The notes beneath the pieces are model-generated. The model searched no databases and had not been told where the DNA came from. It was given only the letters and a program-made list of their open reading frames with translations. Positions 59,703 to 64,000 of a stretch of 64,000 nt of DNA are shown one piece after another. The stretch spans positions 63,273 to 127,272 of the forward strand of contig JAQFVV010001031.1 of the NCBI GenBank assembly GCA_028023455.1, in the 5' to 3' direction. Source of the DNA: Epiperipatus broadwayi (Eukaryota; Onychophora; Udeonychophora; Euonychophora; Peripatidae). The stretch's first letter is position 1. Each line of letters begins with the position of its first letter. The position numbers and the translations under genes are program-made.

Positions 59703-62700
59703 ACCCTCACTTCTCGATATATGATATAATTTAAAATATGACTAGCTCAATCAAATTATTATGCTTGGCTAAAATATGTACAACTATTTTTAATATATTT
59801 TTATAATATTATAACTTATCAGATTTATTCCAAACTTATCAAAAATCAATTTAGTTCAATATTATATACTAATTAAATAAATATTTAATTAAAATCATGA
59901 GACTGTGAAGTGAAGTTACAATTGGTAATCAGATTTACATTGAATCAATGTCTTTCCAAGACATTGTTTCAATGGCATAAGAATACTATTACTTCTTCAT
60001 TATCTCATTCATAACTCTACAGCATTCTTATGGCTTTTATAAATAAACTATCTTTAATAATAATAGATAAATAAATCTCAATCTATTGTTAAGGAAATAT
60101 AATTAAAATGATCTCAGGTTTTTCTAATTATCTTAAAGTAATAATAATTCATGTAGATAGGAATGATAAGGGATTTAATATCAAACCTAAATACACCTAA
60201 CTTATTCTAATAACAATAACTAACAATAATAATCTTTAGGGTATATCTTAATCTTATCTATTGGGTTATACTTTTAATTATTAAGAAAATAAATATATCA
60301 TATACATGTTTTTCATTTCCATATAGTATCTTAATTTTAAATAAATATACCAAAATCTTATAATTTAATAATCTGTGGCAATAAATAGTATTATACTCTT
60401 ATACTGTGCATTATAATTACTTTATGACCATTGTAATATGTTAATGTCAATCAATTTCTATAAATTATATTAAGAAAATATTGTGTTTCTTACTCAAATA
60501 ATAAAATAATAAATTCATATTGTGCAAATATTATGTACTTTCAAATTATCTGTTGTTAAATGCTGTAGTGTAAAATAATGAATTCAACACATCTTTTAAA
60601 CAACTTAACAAATTTATTTACATTAACTTTAACATATAATTTATTTACACTATTTACATTTAAATGGAACTAAAGAAAATAAATAAAAATAAGAAAAATA
60701 ATAATACAAGATTTTTACACTGTTATTATTTCCATAACTATAAGTAGATAATTTATACATTTCAGAGAATGTTTTATTAATAAAATTCAATTAAGTTTAT
60801 GACTTTAATTTACATAAACATAACTTATTATCAATTAATATAAGAAAAGATTTTATGTAAGATATCATTCATGTAGCATGTATATAAATAAACTAACTTT
60901 AATAATTTAAATGTTATTTCATTTAAGTCCTACTATTATTTATATTATAATGTATAAGGCTGTATTACATTTATTATCAGTATGACTCAAATATTAATTA
61001 ATGTATAAACTGATATAACTTTGTAGTATAATAACAATTATTGATTATCACTGTTTATTTCATTCCGATATAATGTCATACTATATGTCTTATTAAAATA
61101 TGCAATACGTATATGTACTTTTAAAAATAATATTTTTAAAATTATTCAATAATTTCAACTTTTATAAAGTATAATGTTAAATAAAATTCTATGATTCTTT
61201 TCCATTTTAAATCATTACTTTTCTTTACTTGTTATTCTTATTCCTTTATAAAACTACTACCTACAAAAGTCATTTTAACCTTATCTAATTTCATAAAAAC
61301 AAATGACCAATTTCAAAAAAAAAAACAAAAAAAAAAAATAACGATCCAAACTCTCTTATACCTCATCATCTATATACAATAAGCCTTCAATCAAGATATA
61401 AATTTCTATGTAAAATTAACTTACTTATTTAATAAAAAATAGAAATATAGACTTCATATACTTCTTACTAACTTTAAATAAAATAAATAACTTACACTAG
61501 TATAATAAATCTGATTTCTAATATTGAAACAGAAACATTGAAATTTATTCATGAAAGAATCATATAATTATTTCTAGGGTATCATATTACGTTGTACTAA
61601 ATTTATATCATTAATTTAAAATATGCATATTAAAATAAAAACTGCTATTATTAATCTTGTGGATGTATATTATTTAAACATTAATACATTCATTCAATAA
61701 TCATATAACATTTGGTTGATCTAAAGAAAATATAGTAAATACATCAAATCATTATTATTATTACACAATTTTACCATAAATAATACTTCAATGTACAGTC
61801 CGTCACGATGTCTTCCAGGATTCCAGTTTTACAAAATAATTTCACATTTACACTCAACAATTATTCTTTAAAATATTACGTGTTGTATAATTATAAAATA
61901 AACTTTATACAATAAAAGTTATATTAGTATTTAGTTATTATTTTAAAAAAAAATGTAAATGTACCTTTCCTATCTTTAATAAACCAATAATTAATTAATA
62001 TTTATGTTAGTTAATAATTAAGACATATTACGTAACATCCAACGGTGTCTTCTCCACTATATTGTTCTTTTTCCTAGGCACAAATTTTCACTAAACATTA
62101 CTTCCTTTTCCGGTACATCACGTGTCTTTAAAAGTTTTTATGAAAATAAATGAAAACGTTCTTTTTTTAAAAAATAAATAAAAAATAAAAGTCAGAGCCA
62201 GTTCCACCATAAACAAAATAAAATTAAAATAGTTTATAGGATCCATATTCATTTCTTCTTAAGGAAAAAATATTATTATTAAAAGTTATTATTTTTAAAA
62301 TTAGTCTATAATTTACAAAGTTCTGATTTAATTATTTTTAATTGATTTGGATATCCATGTAGATTTGATTTGCGCATTCCATAACAGCTATTTAGGTAAG
62401 ATTATTTTTAGTCTTCTATACGACCAGCGTTTAGACTTTAATAATACAATAATTTTTTACTTATAAGTATTTCTTGGCCAATTAACTTCCGATTTATTTG
62501 CCTTATAAAACTATCAAAATTTAGTCTTTTAAACTATAAAGACTTAACAAGGCAAATATTTATGTAATCATTGTTATTTATCATCTTTACTAAGTTATAT
62601 ACTCAGATTTATAATTTATAAATACTTTCTTCATAAAGAAGTATTTCTCATGCTTTTAAAAATCTATTTTATAAAAATTAGTTACCATTAGCTTTTAAAT

Positions 62701-64000
62701 TTATACAAAGTCCAATGTATTATTTTTATGCATCTAGAAACTCTCCAGGTTAATCCAGCGTTTGTTAAATTTTCAATATAAAGCTTCCAATACATTTTAT
62801 CCTCATACGATGTCTTCATGATTATTTGATAGTAAATTGAGCATTAATAGGAAACGATTAACAGGGAATTACAATAAATTAACACTGCATATTCATCGGT
62901 AACTTTTATAAATTATTTTAAAAAACTACTCTCTTATAATTTTAAAACGATTTTTAGAGCGTCTATAATCACTTAGCTATTTTTAATAGCACCTTTTACT
63001 TTAAGAATTTCAATCACAAGTCCCCTCCGAACAATTGAACCTTGGTTTTATACCGGAAGAAAACTCCCACTTGATTGGTGAATTAAACAATTGACTTGCT
63101 AGCTTATTTACATATTTCACCAACAAGACAGAATTAAAAATAAATAATGACTTTTAATATTTATTATTTATCACATTATTAAATTCTTAAATCAATCTTT
63201 ATCGTTTATTTAAATCTCTTAAACATTTTTTAAAATATACTTTCTTACTTTATTTTACGTTTAACTTTTATAAAATTATTTTTTATAAACAAACTAAGTC
63301 TATTTTTATTCGTTATCTTTTTAAGCAGTATTCTAAAAATCAGATTTAATATTTCACATTAATTATCTTTATTTTTATTTCATGATAGCCAAAATAATAT
63401 GTATAAATTTTATAACAGAATTTTTAAAATAGCTTTGCAACTTTACTAAAAAAAACTTCCAAGCATGTGTGTACGTATTTTAATTAACATCTGTTTTTTT
63501 ACAACAGAGCTACAGACGCTTGTAATAATCTAAAAATAAACCAACAATACATTTTTTTTAAAAAATAAATATTTTTGAAATAAATAATATATTATAACAG
63601 CTTTTAAAATAATAATTCGATATTATTAAAATCCAACATTAATTCTTCTATTATGTATTACTAATAATTAAAATATTTATATTCATTTATTAAATATTAA
63701 TTTTTATCAACAATAAATATATGCATTTAATTTTAACTTGTCTTTTAAAACTTTAACTTTAAACATTTATTTATTAAATTTATTAATGTAGTATTGAATA
63801 TGGCCAGTTTTCCCAACCATATACTATTATCATTCCCATTGAAATGTCTCTCTCAAACATCAGCACAATTTTCACATATCAAACACTCACGAATTACTTT
63901 AATTACACTTTTTAAAAGATTGTTATAAACAAAATTAAAATCATATAGCTAAATATATCCTAAATTTAAAATCTTTTAATTAGATGGATACAACAATTTA
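59700..64000. other. Extremely A+T-rich DNA without recognisable gene
   Basis: No coding frame, RNA gene, long microsatellite or strong inverted repeat was seen. The 63-codon frame at 61191-61382 is low-complexity. It could be intergenic, intronic, or the remains of old mobile DNA. Confidence 0.5.

Overview
This is eukaryotic, very A+T-rich, repeat-dominated DNA, most likely from an invertebrate animal. The grounds are dozens of long (TA)n, (ATT)n, (CA)n and (GATA)n arrays, decayed LINE retrotransposons with animal-type apurinic-endonuclease and reverse-transcriptase motifs, a chromovirus/gypsy-like Gag, and many fold-back elements. I cannot name the species. No host protein-coding gene with a convincing open frame, codon bias or recognisable domain is visible. 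Most ATG-to-stop frames here are translations of microsatellites ([19 protein letters not shown]) or chance frames in A+T-rich DNA. I saw no rRNA, intact tRNA or CRISPR. The window is probably intergenic or intronic. || 1-9.7 kb: two diverged direct copies of one long repeat (about 1-2790 and 7640-9535) lie on either side of a decayed but nearly full-length LINE (about 2975-7290, + strand; PHD-type ORF1 remnant, endonuclease, reverse transcriptase). Two fold-back elements (1008-1385 and 2280-2440) lie in or beside (TA)n tracts of the first copy only. 9.7-15.1 kb: A+T-rich DNA with one LINE reverse-transcriptase fragment near 14.2-14.6 kb. || 15.1-26.2 kb: the most notable unit. It is an LTR retrotransposon with about 2.5-kb LTRs (TG...CA ends, TATA box, primer-binding site, purine-rich tract). 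Its 2.6-kb interior encodes only a broken Gag and no pol. The 3' LTR is split by a 3.48-kb insertion (22003-25479) that also has TGTAACCA...TGGTTACA ends and also sits in a (TA)n tract. It resembles a giant solo LTR. || 26.3-36 kb: mostly unassigned A+T-rich DNA, a minus-strand LINE tail (about 29.45-30.2 kb) and a cluster of hairpin-forming inverted repeats (31.65, 33.2, 33.4 and 34.6 kb). 36-46 kb: tandem duplications, a 755-bp piggyBac-like non-autonomous element (38783-39537), two inverted diverged copies of a 1.4-1.5-kb repeat (40.36-41.8 and 43.97-45.48 kb), and an 86-bp-arm hairpin (45699-45900). || 46-64 kb: a 365-bp (GATA)n array, an inverted pair of short tRNA-like SINE pieces, a second copy of the LINE tail (51.14-52.55 kb), and a 1.36-kb near-perfect palindrome (56185-57544) whose arms are each a tandem duplication. 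The last 6 kb shows only A+T-rich DNA and two (TA)n tracts.
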